A DNA stretch of 33,400 nucleotides from a virus, in the IMG/VR virus record IMGVR_UViG_3300037434_000090, positions 1 to 33,400 of that record. One strand, 5' to 3'. The notes under the pieces were generated by a model. The model worked only from the letters and a program-made list of their open reading frames with translations. It searched no databases and was not told the DNA's origin. The position numbers and the translations under genes are program-made. Below are positions 6,276 to 13,200 of the stretch, in pieces (position 1 is the stretch's first letter; each line of letters begins with the position of its first letter).

Positions 6276-9159
6276 CATCCACGTCTTCTACATTCTGAAA
6301 TCCCGCCAGCTCGGGGTGACGACGATCACCATCGCCATCATCCTGTTCTGGCTCGCCTATCACCCCAACACCATCGCCTGCCTCGTTTCGGACGGCCCGA
6401 AGAACTACGCCAAGAACCGCGAGACGGTGCGCAACTATGTCAACTCCCTGTCAAAGTTCATGGGAAAATCGTTCTCATTGGACAAGAAATACGGGGCGAA
6501 GGACAACCAGTTTGGCTTCACCTTTTCCAACAAGTCCCGCCTCGACATGCTCACCGCCGGCAACAAGTCGGCCTGGGGCGAGGGTGAGGGCTATGTCGTT
6601 GGACACCTCACCGAAACGGCTTCGTACGGCAGGGAGGAAGGCATATCGTCCTTCCGGCACTCCATGGCGCCGGAAAATCCCCGCGCGCTCTACATCTTTG
6701 AATCCACGGCTCACGGCAACAACCACTGGCGCGACATGTGGGAGGCGGCGATGGCGGATGAGCATTCGTCTCGCTGCATCTTCGTCGGCTGGTGGTCGCA
6801 CGACCTCCAGCGCATCCCGCAGACCGATCGCCGGTTCAAGAGGTTCGGCACCGCTCCGCCGACGCCGGAGGAAACCGAGCGGATAGTAGCGGTCAAGCGG
6901 CTCTACGACTTCGATATCAGCATGGAGCAACTGGCCTGGTATCGCATGGAGATGACGCGCCCCAATTCGGGCGAAACGGACATGGCGCAGAATCAGCCCT
7001 ACACGGCTGATGAAGCGTTCGTGCAAAGCGGCGTCAGCTTCTTCGGCCCCAAGCGCGTCCAGGCCCGCATCGATGAAATCCGCTCCGCCCCCGTTGGCGG
7101 CGTCGAGGACGGCGGCTTTGGCTACAAGGCGTACGAATTCTACCTTGCCGACGAATACCACCTCTGCCGGGTGGAGGCGCTGACACAGGATATCCGGACA
7201 GAGCGGATCAAGCTGCGCGTGTGGGAATACCCGAACCCGGAAGGCGTCTATGTCATTGGCTGCGATCCGGCGGGGGGACGCAGTGAGCTATCCAATCATC
7301 ACTGTCTGGACCAAGAGACCGAAATTCTGACCAAGGCAGGCTGGAAGCGTCACGATGAGGTTGTCGTTGGGGATGAGGCGGTTTGCTTTGATTGCGACAC
7401 CGGCAGCTACGCGTACGGCCCGGTCCAGCGCGTAATCCGCCGGAATGTAGACGAACCTCTTTATCGTTTTGCGGGCCGCGGCGTGGATATTTTGGCCACT
7501 GCTGACCATCGCATGGTTCATCGCTATAAGCATGGCTACAGATACACAAAAATCACAGGCTGGACGGTTTGCACGGCTGAAGAGCTTGCGCAGTCTGGGC
7601 GGGCGTTCATTCACGTCCCGTCTTCTCGTGCGCCTTGTGGCCAAGGCATTCAAGGCCTGACGTTGGACATGTGCAGAGCCCTGGGGTGGATACTGAGTGA
7701 TGGCTTCATTGCTCAGTCTGAGCCGGTAATTGGCGGTCCAAGGGAAAGCCAAAAGCATGTGCGACCATACATTGTGCTTGCGCAAGCAAGAGTGACGAAC
7801 AAGGCAGGCATTAATATTTCTGCGGCGATGGAGGAGGTGTTTTCCAGGCTGGCGCCCGACGCTTCGATAATCAAAACCCCTGAGACTGAAGCGGGAACAG
7901 AGAAAATAACCATTCGCATCGGCAGCAGGGTGGCAGCGCAATTTATGCGCTGGCTGCCGGGCCAGGTTTGCTTAAAAAAAGATCGTCGCATACCTCGCAG
8001 TCTTCTGACTGAAACGTCTCAACAGCAAGCGGATGCGCTTTTCACTGGGATCTTGGAAGGTGACGGCAGTTGGGCAACGCGCGATGCGGTTTGGTCAAAG
8101 GTTTGTCCGGGTGCGGGCGAAGGTCTTGCTGATGATGTCCAGGAACTTGCAATACGTTGTGGCTGGAGCGCCACCAAGGGGTCTCAGATTGACCCGTCGT
8201 CCGGAAATTTACAATGGATTATACATTTATCAAAAAGAGATCATCGGCGGATAGAATTTCAGGGTCTTGAGCACTATGCCGGACCGGTTTGGTGCGTGAC
8301 GGTCCCGACCGGGGCGTTTGTAGCGCGCCGGCGGGGTTATGGTTTCGTCACGGGCAACTGTGTGTCGGTCTGGCGTGTCTTCGCGGACAAGATGGTTCAG
8401 GTTGCCGAGTGGGCTGATGGCATCCCCGAGACTCGCCATTGCGCCTGGATTTTGGCTTACCTCGCCGGGCAATACAAAAACTGTCGGATCAACATCGATC
8501 TGACGGGCGGCATCGGAACTGCGGTGATGCAAAGCTTCGATGATCTGCGCACGCGCATGCGTTCGGAACTTTACCAGACCGAAATCCGCCAGGCGGCCGA
8601 GCGGGAAATCCAGCGCAAGAGGGAGGACGATCCCTCGCGGCCCAAGCGTTCCGAGAATGCCCCGCCCAGCAACTTCGATTTTGATGACTTTCTCGGCGCG
8701 GCAAGCTGGTATCTGTACAGGCGGATAGACAGCCCCGGCCCCGGCTATCAGTACAACACGGTGGTCAGCCAGCGGATCAAGTACCACACGATGAACATCC
8801 TGCGGGATGCCTTTGTCACCGGCCTGCTGGAGATCAGATCCATCCCGCTGCTGGAGGAAATGGCTGATGTCGTTGACGATCACAGCAAGATCGACATCGG
8901 CGCGTCAGCGCCGGGCAGGCTGCGCGATGACCGCACGTTCGCCCTGGCGCTGGCCAACTCGACATGGGTCGAGAACGTCCGCGGCGGCCTGATAGCCCAG
9001 GGCATCACGTACCAGTCCGCGCGGGCGAAGGAAAGCGGCGAGTTGTCGCCGATCGCCGATGCGCTCAACCGGCGGATCTACAACATCATGGTCGCCGCGG
9101 ATCAGGAAATGGACGCCCCGCCGCCCCGCACCTTCATGGAAAAGAGGGGCCTGCTCTGA
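6097..9159 (+). CDS. terL: Terminase large subunit (intein-containing precursor)
   Basis: A 1020-residue precursor of the DNA-packaging motor ATPase/nuclease. The ATPase domain shows a Walker A-like KSRQLGVTT (residues 68-76), a Walker B-like strand ending in Glu173 (VVGHLTE) and a coupling motif ESTAHG (202-207). The nuclease domain begins with IGCDPAGG, whose Asp390 is the expected metal ligand, and ends with a DDRTFALALA segment (Asp944/945). The nuclease is interrupted by an intein (residues 403-754); removal leaves a 668-residue protein, normal for phage terminases. The start at ATG 6097 keeps the family-typical YLKEIRI...LTLW...LEQIC N terminus. No clear small terminase is adjacent. Splicing should be required for nuclease function, since the intein lies 13 residues after Asp390. 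Confidence 0.96.
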   Translation: MTVTKPKQPKWLQLFRRYLKEIRIQSKHTSEDIDGTGVPLTLWTSQSRVLEQICQGLEDDIHVFYILKSRQLGVTTITIAIILFWLAYHPNTIACLVSDGPKNYAKNRETVRNYVNSLSKFMGKSFSLDKKYGAKDNQFGFTFSNKSRLDMLTAGNKSAWGEGEGYVVGHLTETASYGREEGISSFRHSMAPENPRALYIFESTAHGNNHWRDMWEAAMADEHSSRCIFVGWWSHDLQRIPQTDRRFKRFGTAPPTPEETERIVAVKRLYDFDISMEQLAWYRMEMTRPNSGETDMAQNQPYTADEAFVQSGVSFFGPKRVQARIDEIRSAPVGGVEDGGFGYKAYEFYLADEYHLCRVEALTQDIRTERIKLRVWEYPNPEGVYVIGCDPAGGRSELSNHHCLDQETEILTKAGWKRHDEVVVGDEAVCFDCDTGSYAYGPVQRVIRRNVDEPLYRFAGRGVDILATADHRMVHRYKHGYRYTKITGWTVCTAEELAQSGRAFIHVPSSRAPCGQGIQGLTLDMCRALGWILSDGFIAQSEPVIGGPRESQKHVRPYIVLAQARVTNKAGINISAAMEEVFSRLAPDASIIKTPETEAGTEKITIRIGSRVAAQFMRWLPGQVCLKKDRRIPRSLLTETSQQQADALFTGILEGDGSWATRDAVWSKVCPGAGEGLADDVQELAIRCGWSATKGSQIDPSSGNLQWIIHLSKRDHRRIEFQGLEHYAGPVWCVTVPTGAFVARRRGYGFVTGNCVSVWRVFADKMVQVAEWADGIPETRHCAWILAYLAGQYKNCRINIDLTGGIGTAVMQSFDDLRTRMRSELYQTEIRQAAEREIQRKREDDPSRPKRSENAPPSNFDFDDFLGAASWYLYRRIDSPGPGYQYNTVVSQRIKYHTMNILRDAFVTGLLEIRSIPLLEEMADVVDDHSKIDIGASAPGRLRDDRTFALALANSTWVENVRGGLIAQGITYQSARAKESGELSPIADALNRRIYNIMVAADQEMDAPPPRTFMEKRGLL
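7303..8358 (+). mobile_element. Intein with LAGLIDADG homing endonuclease in terL
   Basis: The insert runs from Cys403 (CLDQETEILTKAGWKRHDEV, splicing block A) to Asn754 (block F/G: TVPTGAFVARRRGYGFVTGN), followed by Cys755 as the +1 nucleophile. Block B is ILATADHRMVH. Two dodecapeptide-type motifs, LGWILSDGFI (about 529-538) and LFTGILEGDGSW (about 648-659), mark a LAGLIDADG endonuclease. The penultimate residue is Gly instead of the usual His, a known but less common variant. Joining the exteins gives SNHH-CVSVW, the uninterrupted family sequence. The base composition is visibly richer in A/T than the flanking extein codons, which suggests horizontal arrival. The conserved nuclease motif is a typical intein target. 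Confidence 0.94.
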
Positions 9160-9180
9160 AGCCGTCAGGCATGTCGGCGG

Positions 9181-9396
9181 TCAGTAGCCGCCCCACCGCA
9201 GCCCGGCCAGCGGCAGGATTTCCTGTAGCACCACCAGCAACAGGATGATCAGGAACACGACCAGGGCTACCTGGCGGAAAACCGCCGGCACGCCGGGGAT
9301 CGCGTTGGTAATGGTGACAACGATCCAGTAGACCAGTCCGAGGACGAGAAAAACGATCAGCAGGTGGATGAGAAGGGGGATCATCGGCAATGTCAT
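9181..9396 (-). CDS. Small membrane protein, leftward
   Basis: A 71-residue protein on the minus strand facing the terminase gene. It has two predicted transmembrane helices, IPLLIHLLIVFLVLGLVYWI and FRQVALVVFLIILLLVVLQE, joined by a short Ile/Pro turn (AIPGVPAVF). This pattern resembles the small two-helix membrane proteins frequently carried by proteobacterial phages next to packaging genes. A GGAG lies just upstream of the ATG, and a second Met at codon 5 is an alternative start with better spacing. It is one of only four leftward genes in the window. A holin-like or membrane-accessory role is possible but not shown. Confidence 0.65.
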   Translation of the reverse strand: MTLPMIPLLIHLLIVFLVLGLVYWIVVTITNAIPGVPAVFRQVALVVFLIILLLVVLQEILPLAGLRWGGY

Positions 9397-9426
9397 GCTC
9401 CGGTCTGGTGAAACTCTTTATGGGCG

Positions 9427-9455
9427 TTGCCGCGGTTGTGCGCTTGCAATATAAC
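9427..9455 (+). promoter_or_regulatory. Candidate sigma70-type promoter for the glycosyltransferase gene
   Basis: TTGCCG (9427-9432), a 17-bp spacer, then TATAAC (9450-9455). It matches the consensus at 4/6 and 5/6 positions and lies 48 bp before the ATG at 9503, in the gap left by the divergently facing membrane gene. It would restart rightward transcription after terL. Confidence 0.45.
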
Positions 9456-9502
9456 ATTGTGCGAGTTGCTTCCCGTCAAATCCGGCCGAAGGATCGCCCG
9501 CG

Positions 9503-10438
9503 ATGTCATTTGTGGCGTCACAGCTTCATGTTGTGGCTGTCGTCTCCAACCCGCTGCGATTTGCCTCCCGCATCCGTTTGACCAAGGCGTTCTGCGAGCA
9601 GCAGCTTGCGGCCGGTGTCAGTCTCACCCTGGTTGAGTGCGCCCTTGGCGATCGGGCATTTGACTTTGAGCACATTGACCCGCGCATCAATTTTGTCGGG
9701 GTGAGGCACACCACGATCTGCTTCCACAAGGAGAGCCTGATTAACATCGGCCTGTCCCGGCTGCCGCGGCACGCGGCATATATCGCCTGGATCGATGCTG
9801 ATGTCATGTTCCGGTGTCCGACGTGGCCGCTGGACATTATTCACGCTCTCCAGCAGTACAGCGTGATTCAGCCGTGGGAAACAGCGCTCGACCTTGGGCC
9901 GCGTGGTGAAATTCTGGATGTTCACACCAGCTTCGCGGCCCTGTTCGTTCAGGGCCGTCCGATCTTCCCCACCTGGCGCAAGGGCTACACCTTTGGCCAC
10001 CCCGGCTACTGCTGGGCCGTCAGAAGGGAAATTGTCGAGCGGGTCGGCGGGCTGTATGATGCCGCCATCCTCGGTTCAGCGGATCACAATATGAGCCTTG
10101 GTCTTCTGGGCCGGGTGACAGAGACATTCCCGGCGGATATCAGCCCCGAATTCACCGCCTCGCAGCTTTCGTGGCAGGCCAGGGGGCGGCATTTCATCGG
10201 GGAGCGCATTGGGTATCTGCCCGCCTCGGTCATAGAGCACACTTTCCATGGGGCCAAGGCGAAGCGGGGCTACGTGTCGCGGTGGGATATATTGCGAAAG
10301 TGGAAATACAATCCGGTCACCGATATCCGGCGCAACCTTGACGGCGTTGTTGAGCTTTGCGGCAACAAGCCGGGGTTTCAGAAGGATGTCGAGGCGTATT
10401 TCGCCTCTCGCGATGAGGATTCAAACCAGGCGCGATGA
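9503..10438 (+). CDS. Glycosyltransferase-like protein with DxD motif
   Basis: A 311-residue protein, start ATG 9503 with AAGGAT upstream. The fold pattern is GT-A: an N-terminal strand (LHVVAVVSNPLRFASRI), then AYIAWIDADVMFRCPTWPLD with the metal/nucleotide-binding DAD at residues 98-100. A GHPGYCWAVRREIVERVGGL segment follows, typical of the acceptor-side region of GT2-like enzymes, then GSADHNMSLGLLG. Related proteins occur in phages and surface-glycan loci. The sugar and acceptor cannot be told. With the TPR-glycosyltransferase and two methyltransferases 4-7 kb upstream it makes a split modification cassette around terL. It ends in an ATGA overlap with a possible small gene. Confidence 0.8.
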   Translation: MSFVASQLHVVAVVSNPLRFASRIRLTKAFCEQQLAAGVSLTLVECALGDRAFDFEHIDPRINFVGVRHTTICFHKESLINIGLSRLPRHAAYIAWIDADVMFRCPTWPLDIIHALQQYSVIQPWETALDLGPRGEILDVHTSFAALFVQGRPIFPTWRKGYTFGHPGYCWAVRREIVERVGGLYDAAILGSADHNMSLGLLGRVTETFPADISPEFTASQLSWQARGRHFIGERIGYLPASVIEHTFHGAKAKRGYVSRWDILRKWKYNPVTDIRRNLDGVVELCGNKPGFQKDVEAYFASRDEDSNQAR

Positions 10439-10656
10439 TCCGCATGAACTATCTGTCGACGACAGCGCTTTCGCTGCTGTTGCACCGCTGTCCGGACCTG
10501 CTGGTTCGCGAGCGGGCGGGGGAATTTCAGGGGTGGCTGGGTTATGATCAAGAGAATGCCGGTCAATCACGTGCGCCCGGCCTGGGCCAGTCCGGTGGGG
10601 GATCGTTACGTATCGCATCCGGACCTGAGCTTCGCGCTGATTCAGTTGATGGATGA
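10435..10656 (+). CDS. Doubtful small ORF overlapping the next gene
   Basis: A 73-residue frame whose ATG at 10435 overlaps the glycosyltransferase stop. Only its first 35 residues are outside the following gene; they read TTALSLLLHRCPDLLVRERA, helical and plausible. The remainder overlaps the better-supported gene at 10544 and has shadow-like composition. It may be real as a short coupled gene, or the segment may simply be a leader to the next gene. Kept with low confidence because otherwise 10439-10543 is unexplained. Confidence 0.25.
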   Translation: MIRMNYLSTTALSLLLHRCPDLLVRERAGEFQGWLGYDQENAGQSRAPGLGQSGGGSLRIASGPELRADSVDG

Positions 10657-10765
10657 CCCCGAGGGGATTTACGTTGTGCAGGATCAGACCCTGCCGGTAG
10701 GCATCGTCAGCGCGCGGGACATGGTAGCCCGCTGGAGGGAAGCCAATGCCACCGAGGAAACATGA
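10544..10765 (+). CDS. Small protein with CBS-like strand-helix motif
   Basis: A 73-residue protein (a second Met at 10556 is an alternative start). The central part reads SHPDLSFALIQLMDDPEGIY, followed by VVQDQTLPVGIVSARDMVAR. The V-V-x-D-x-x-x-P-V-G-I-V-S-x-R-D pattern is the signature of the second half of a CBS domain, which normally binds adenosyl ligands as a pair. Only one half-motif is present, so ligand binding is uncertain. It overlaps the next gene by 20 nt. Function unknown. Confidence 0.5.
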   Translation: MIKRMPVNHVRPAWASPVGDRYVSHPDLSFALIQLMDDPEGIYVVQDQTLPVGIVSARDMVARWREANATEET

Positions 10766-11081
10766 TCATGCTACGATCGAGGGCGAGATGGCCGCTCCCA
10801 TGGTGGAAACGCCAGTGGCAAAGGCTCCGCCTGCGCCTGATGTGTCGTGGCTGGATATAGCGACGGCGCCGCGCGACGGCACGCTGGTTGAGCTGCACTA
10901 CACCACGCACATTCCGGACAAGCCGATTTACGCACGCTACCGGGTCACCCGCCGGCGCATTGACCGGGGCTGGAAGCCGGTTGGGTTCTGGTCCGATCCG
11001 GTGTCGCGCGAGGAAATCGGCGGCGAGCCAACCGGCTGGCGCCTGCCGGAAGGGTATCTGTATCCCGGCATGGTGCTTTGA
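10746..11081 (+). CDS. DUF551-like small phage protein
   Basis: A 111-residue protein with a good GGAGGG Shine-Dalgarno before ATG 10746. The middle reads WLDIATAPRDGTLVELHYTT, then a basic strand, GWKPVGFWSD and finally PTGWRLPEGYLYPGMVL. The W-(I/L)-x-x-A-P-x-D-G-T opening with a C-terminal GW...P pattern is that of the DUF551-type domain common in phage genomes, of unknown function. The N-terminal 30 residues are charged and probably disordered. It overlaps the next gene through TTGA. Confidence 0.65.
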   Translation: MPPRKHDHATIEGEMAAPMVETPVAKAPPAPDVSWLDIATAPRDGTLVELHYTTHIPDKPIYARYRVTRRRIDRGWKPVGFWSDPVSREEIGGEPTGWRLPEGYLYPGMVL

Positions 11082-11641
11082 CCGATCGCCCTCGCTACCA
11101 GCACTGGTTCAGGTGCAGGGCGTGCGCCACGCGGTTCCATGTGGTGCGTGTCACGGATGACCCGGCCAAGGTGAAGACGCCGCGCTGCCCGAAGAAGTCG
11201 TGCGGCGGCAAGGCCAAGCCGTCGTTTGTGCCGGACATTCCGATGGACGTGGCCGGCGGCAAGGCGCCGGCTGTCACGGGTGCCAATGTGCAAGTCTCTG
11301 CCTATGATCGGTCCATGGAAATCGCGATGGCCGATCATCAGATGACGGACATCCAGGATCATTCGCGTCCCGGTGCGATCTATCGCGGCGGTGAGAGCAC
11401 CGCGCCCAAGCTGCCGGCCCATCTCCAAGCCCAGGCCGATGGCTTCTGGGGCGGCGCACAGAAGCCGAAGACGCGATCCGCCAAGGTGGATTTGTCACCG
11501 ATTTACGGGCAGCGCGCGACGGACGCCGGAGCGCCCGCCGCGCAGTTCAAAGCCGACGCCGGCTCACTGATCGAGCCGATTTTGAGGCACCGGCCGGCGG
11601 GTTCGTCGCCGATCCCCGCGCACACAGTAATCGCGGAGTAG
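11078..11641 (+). CDS. Zinc-ribbon phage protein preceding portal
   Basis: A 187-residue protein, best started at TTG 11078, which overlaps the upstream TGA. Two Cys pairs (FRCRACATRF, then CPKKSC) give a zinc ribbon at residues 13-42. The rest is Ala/Gly/Lys-rich with a repeated QxSAYDR-like turn and a disordered-looking tail. It is the last rightward gene before the duplicated portal start, 46 nt upstream of the first copy. Related zinc-ribbon proteins occur beside portal genes in several podovirus-like phages; a head-assembly or DNA-binding role is only inferred. Confidence 0.6.
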   Translation: MTDRPRYQHWFRCRACATRFHVVRVTDDPAKVKTPRCPKKSCGGKAKPSFVPDIPMDVAGGKAPAVTGANVQVSAYDRSMEIAMADHQMTDIQDHSRPGAIYRGGESTAPKLPAHLQAQADGFWGGAQKPKTRSAKVDLSPIYGQRATDAGAPAAQFKADAGSLIEPILRHRPAGSSPIPAHTVIAE

Positions 11642-11669
11642 TACCCGTTACTGCCCGAAATCTCGTGGT

Positions 11670-11758
11670 GTGGTATGATTTCACACCATGAGAATCCCAT
11701 CGAACCCGAATGAGCGGGCCGAATTCGTCTCCGAGATCATCCGCGCGTGCTCGCAGTC
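11670..11758 (+). repeat. 89-bp direct repeat, left copy (portal 5' end)
   Basis: Exactly identical over 89 bp to 13201-13289. It covers 18 bp upstream of the portal ATG and its first 71 bases. The base before and the bases after differ between copies, so the ends are sharp. The left copy also completes a GGTGTG...CACACC hairpin (11667-11687) just before the ATG; this is broken in the right copy. Confidence 0.97.
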
Positions 11759-11789
11759 CGGTGCCGAATCATCGCGTCATTGCCGATGA
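11688..11789 (+). pseudogene. Truncated duplicate of the portal gene start
   Basis: The ATG at 11688 begins the same first 23 codons as the real portal gene (RIPSNPNERAEFVSEIIRAC and so on), then runs out of the repeat and stops after 33 codons. It is the remnant left on the upstream side of the inserted cassette. It could be translated into a short peptide, but nothing suggests a function. Confidence 0.85.
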
Positions 11790-11803
11790 TCCAGCACCGT
11801 TTT
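11759..11803 (+). terminator. Candidate intrinsic terminator at the left end of the insert
   Basis: Two 16-base arms, 11759-11774 (CGGTGCCGAATCATCG) and 11784-11799 (CGATGATCCAGCACCG), pair at 14 of 16 positions around a 9-nt loop and are followed by TTTT. The polarity suits rightward transcripts. It starts on the base after the left repeat, so it belongs to the insert. It might alternatively be an end structure of a mobile cassette. Confidence 0.55.
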
Positions 11804-11815
11804 CCAGAAAGGGTT

Positions 11816-11980
11816 AGCCTGCCCCGCCATGCCTTGCCTGGCCATGCCTGCCCCGCCTTGCCTGCCATGCCTGCCTTGCCTGCCATGCCTAGCCATGCCT
11901 AGCCATGCCTGGCCCCGCCGCGCCTTGCCTGCCATGCCTAGCCCCGCCTTGCCTTGCCTTGCCTTGCCCCGCCTCGCCCC
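11816..11980. repeat. Pentanucleotide low-complexity repeat (GGCAA/GGCAT/GGCGG type)
   Basis: About 165 bp of imperfect 5-bp units, GCCTT / GCCAT / GCCTG / GCCCC on this strand (GGCAA, GGCAT and similar on the other). It ends three bases before the stop codon of the leftward gene at 11983. No supported coding frame crosses it. As transcribed it would form the 3' untranslated part of the leftward pair. It is a probable slippage hot spot. Confidence 0.85.
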
Positions 11981-11982
11981 GA

Positions 11983-12483
11983 TCAGGCCAATTCAAGCCG
12001 CTTCGACCGAAGCTTTTTCGACGCGGTTTGCAGGGCCTCGGTTGCTTCGGCCAGTTCGGTGTATCTGGCTAGGTTAACTCGGAGGGCTTCTATAGAATTT
12101 AAATACTGATCGATGATGGATCGCCTCAACTCCGGGACGTTGGCCGAGTATTTTGCTGATGTGTAGCGATGCCCGGCATCTATTTGCACAGATACAAACG
12201 CCCTGAAGCATTCGTCTGACGGCTTCCCTGGCTCAATTATAATGATATGGTTGATGAGCTTTCTGGCTTGTTCTTTGCGGTATTCCTCGGCGGCAACGTC
12301 ATCGTTCCATTCAAATGCCGGATGCAGCGGCGCGTCTTCTGGACGCGCCGCGTCCACGATGGTTTCTGGTTGAAAGAACTCTCCACACTCTTTGCGGATA
12401 CGCTCAATCTCTTCTCCCGCCACCTGCGCGGGGATCGATTTATAAAATCCTTCCTTAAAGGAATAGGTCGGTTTGCGTGCCAT
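11983..12483 (-). CDS. Phage protein of unknown function (second gene of leftward pair)
   Basis: A 166-residue protein on the minus strand, start ATG at 12483, overlapping the stop of the upstream leftward gene by one base; that overlap decides the start. The N-terminal part holds FKEGFYKSIPAQVAGEEIER. A middle segment (ARPEDAPLHPAFEWNDDVAA, then EEYRKEQARKLINHIIII) matches a pattern recurrent in phage proteins of unknown function near recombination or replication genes. The C terminus is a long helix (YLNSIEALRVNLARYTELAE). It is likely an early gene misplaced among late genes. It is followed directly by the pentanucleotide repeat. Confidence 0.7.
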   Translation of the reverse strand: MARKPTYSFKEGFYKSIPAQVAGEEIERIRKECGEFFQPETIVDAARPEDAPLHPAFEWNDDVAAEEYRKEQARKLINHIIIIEPGKPSDECFRAFVSVQIDAGHRYTSAKYSANVPELRRSIIDQYLNSIEALRVNLARYTELAEATEALQTASKKLRSKRLELA

Positions 12484-13082
12484 CAAACGTCTCCTGTGCT
12501 TTTTACGTGGAAAAGCCCATACATGCCGTCTCTCTGGGGACGCCATTCGCCAACTCCGATTGCAAATCCCGCAATGGTAAACAAGTGGGTGATTTGTTCG
12601 GCAGAAAGTACGCCAGCGTTGTGCCGTATGCGCAATGTCGTCCTCCATGGGTTGAATTCGCCACGAAATCTGATGTCGGCGGTTCCCATGCCGATCCGAA
12701 CCATGTCTTCGCGCGGGCGAGGTTCGCCTTCTAGTTTGACCAGCTCTCCGACAATGTGAAAGGCGCCGCGTGCCTCGACTTTGGTGATTCCGTCAACATG
12801 AGAGCACGCATCAACCGCTGCCGCTTTGAAAGCGATTGTGGGGAATCCCCAACCACCGCCGGGGTAGGGGTAAAGACTGTCCAGGAAATCCGTTTCCGGG
12901 GATTTTGCATCCTTTGCTGCCTTTGCCCGCTTCATCTGCTTGTCAAGCATTTCCTTTTTGGCCTTCTCTGACCAGCTATGACAGATGAGTGGGGCATCGC
13001 CGATAAGGGTGATCTGCATATCACGAAGATCGAATAGCGGCATTACGAGAGGCGGTTTATTAACCGCCGCAGCCTTGGCCAT
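12483..13082 (-). CDS. Phage protein, possible RAMP/RRM-like fold (first gene of leftward pair)
   Basis: A 199-residue protein on the minus strand, start ATG 13082 with AAGGG upstream. The order of conserved-looking blocks is: ITLIGDAPLICHSWSEKAKK; LDSLYPYPGGGWGFPTIAFK; a GAFHIVGELVKLEGEPRPRE stretch with VRIGMGTADIRFRGEF; then LSAEQITHLFTIAGFAIGVG and EWRPQRDGMYGLFHV. The terminal G-(I/V)-G-x-x-R-x-x-x-x-G-x-Y-G-x-F loop resembles the Gly-rich loop of RAMP-superfamily (Cas5/Cas7-like) proteins, but that is inference only. I recall similar phage proteins without a proven function, sometimes near recombinases. It is controlled by its own promoter and palindrome. Confidence 0.7.
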   Translation of the reverse strand: MAKAAAVNKPPLVMPLFDLRDMQITLIGDAPLICHSWSEKAKKEMLDKQMKRAKAAKDAKSPETDFLDSLYPYPGGGWGFPTIAFKAAAVDACSHVDGITKVEARGAFHIVGELVKLEGEPRPREDMVRIGMGTADIRFRGEFNPWRTTLRIRHNAGVLSAEQITHLFTIAGFAIGVGEWRPQRDGMYGLFHVKSTGDV

Positions 13083-13106
13083 GGGTCAGACCCTTGGTTG
13101 AGGTTA

Positions 13107-13138
13107 GGTCATACGGAAGCGCCAACTTCCGTATGACC
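13107..13138 (-). promoter_or_regulatory. Palindromic operator for the leftward pair
   Basis: A perfect inverted repeat: GGTCATACGGAAG (13107-13119), a six-base spacer and CTTCCGTATGACC (13126-13138). It lies immediately downstream of the -10 of the leftward promoter and overlaps the expected start site. No T-run follows, so an operator for a dimeric repressor is more likely than a terminator. A smaller palindrome, GGGTCAGACCC (13083-13093), sits next to the start codon. Confidence 0.6.
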
Positions 13139-13140
13139 GT

Positions 13141-13168
13141 ATATTATGAATACCGGAGAGTTTGTAAA
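13141..13168 (-). promoter_or_regulatory. Sigma70-type promoter for the leftward pair
   Basis: Read leftward: TTTACA (13168-13163, 5/6 to TTGACA), a 16-bp spacer, TAATAT (13146-13141, 4/6). It lies 59 bp before the ATG at 13082 and is followed at once by the 32-bp palindrome. The AT-rich stretch stands out from its surroundings. Confidence 0.55.
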
Positions 13169-13200
13169 GTGATTTACCCGTGCGGCGGCTGCATTTTGGC

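Noticed and set aside
11829-12077. Rightward frame through the pentanucleotide repeat
   Set aside because: Low-complexity Pro/Leu/Cys/Ala translation with no ribosome site; it runs antisense into the supported leftward gene.
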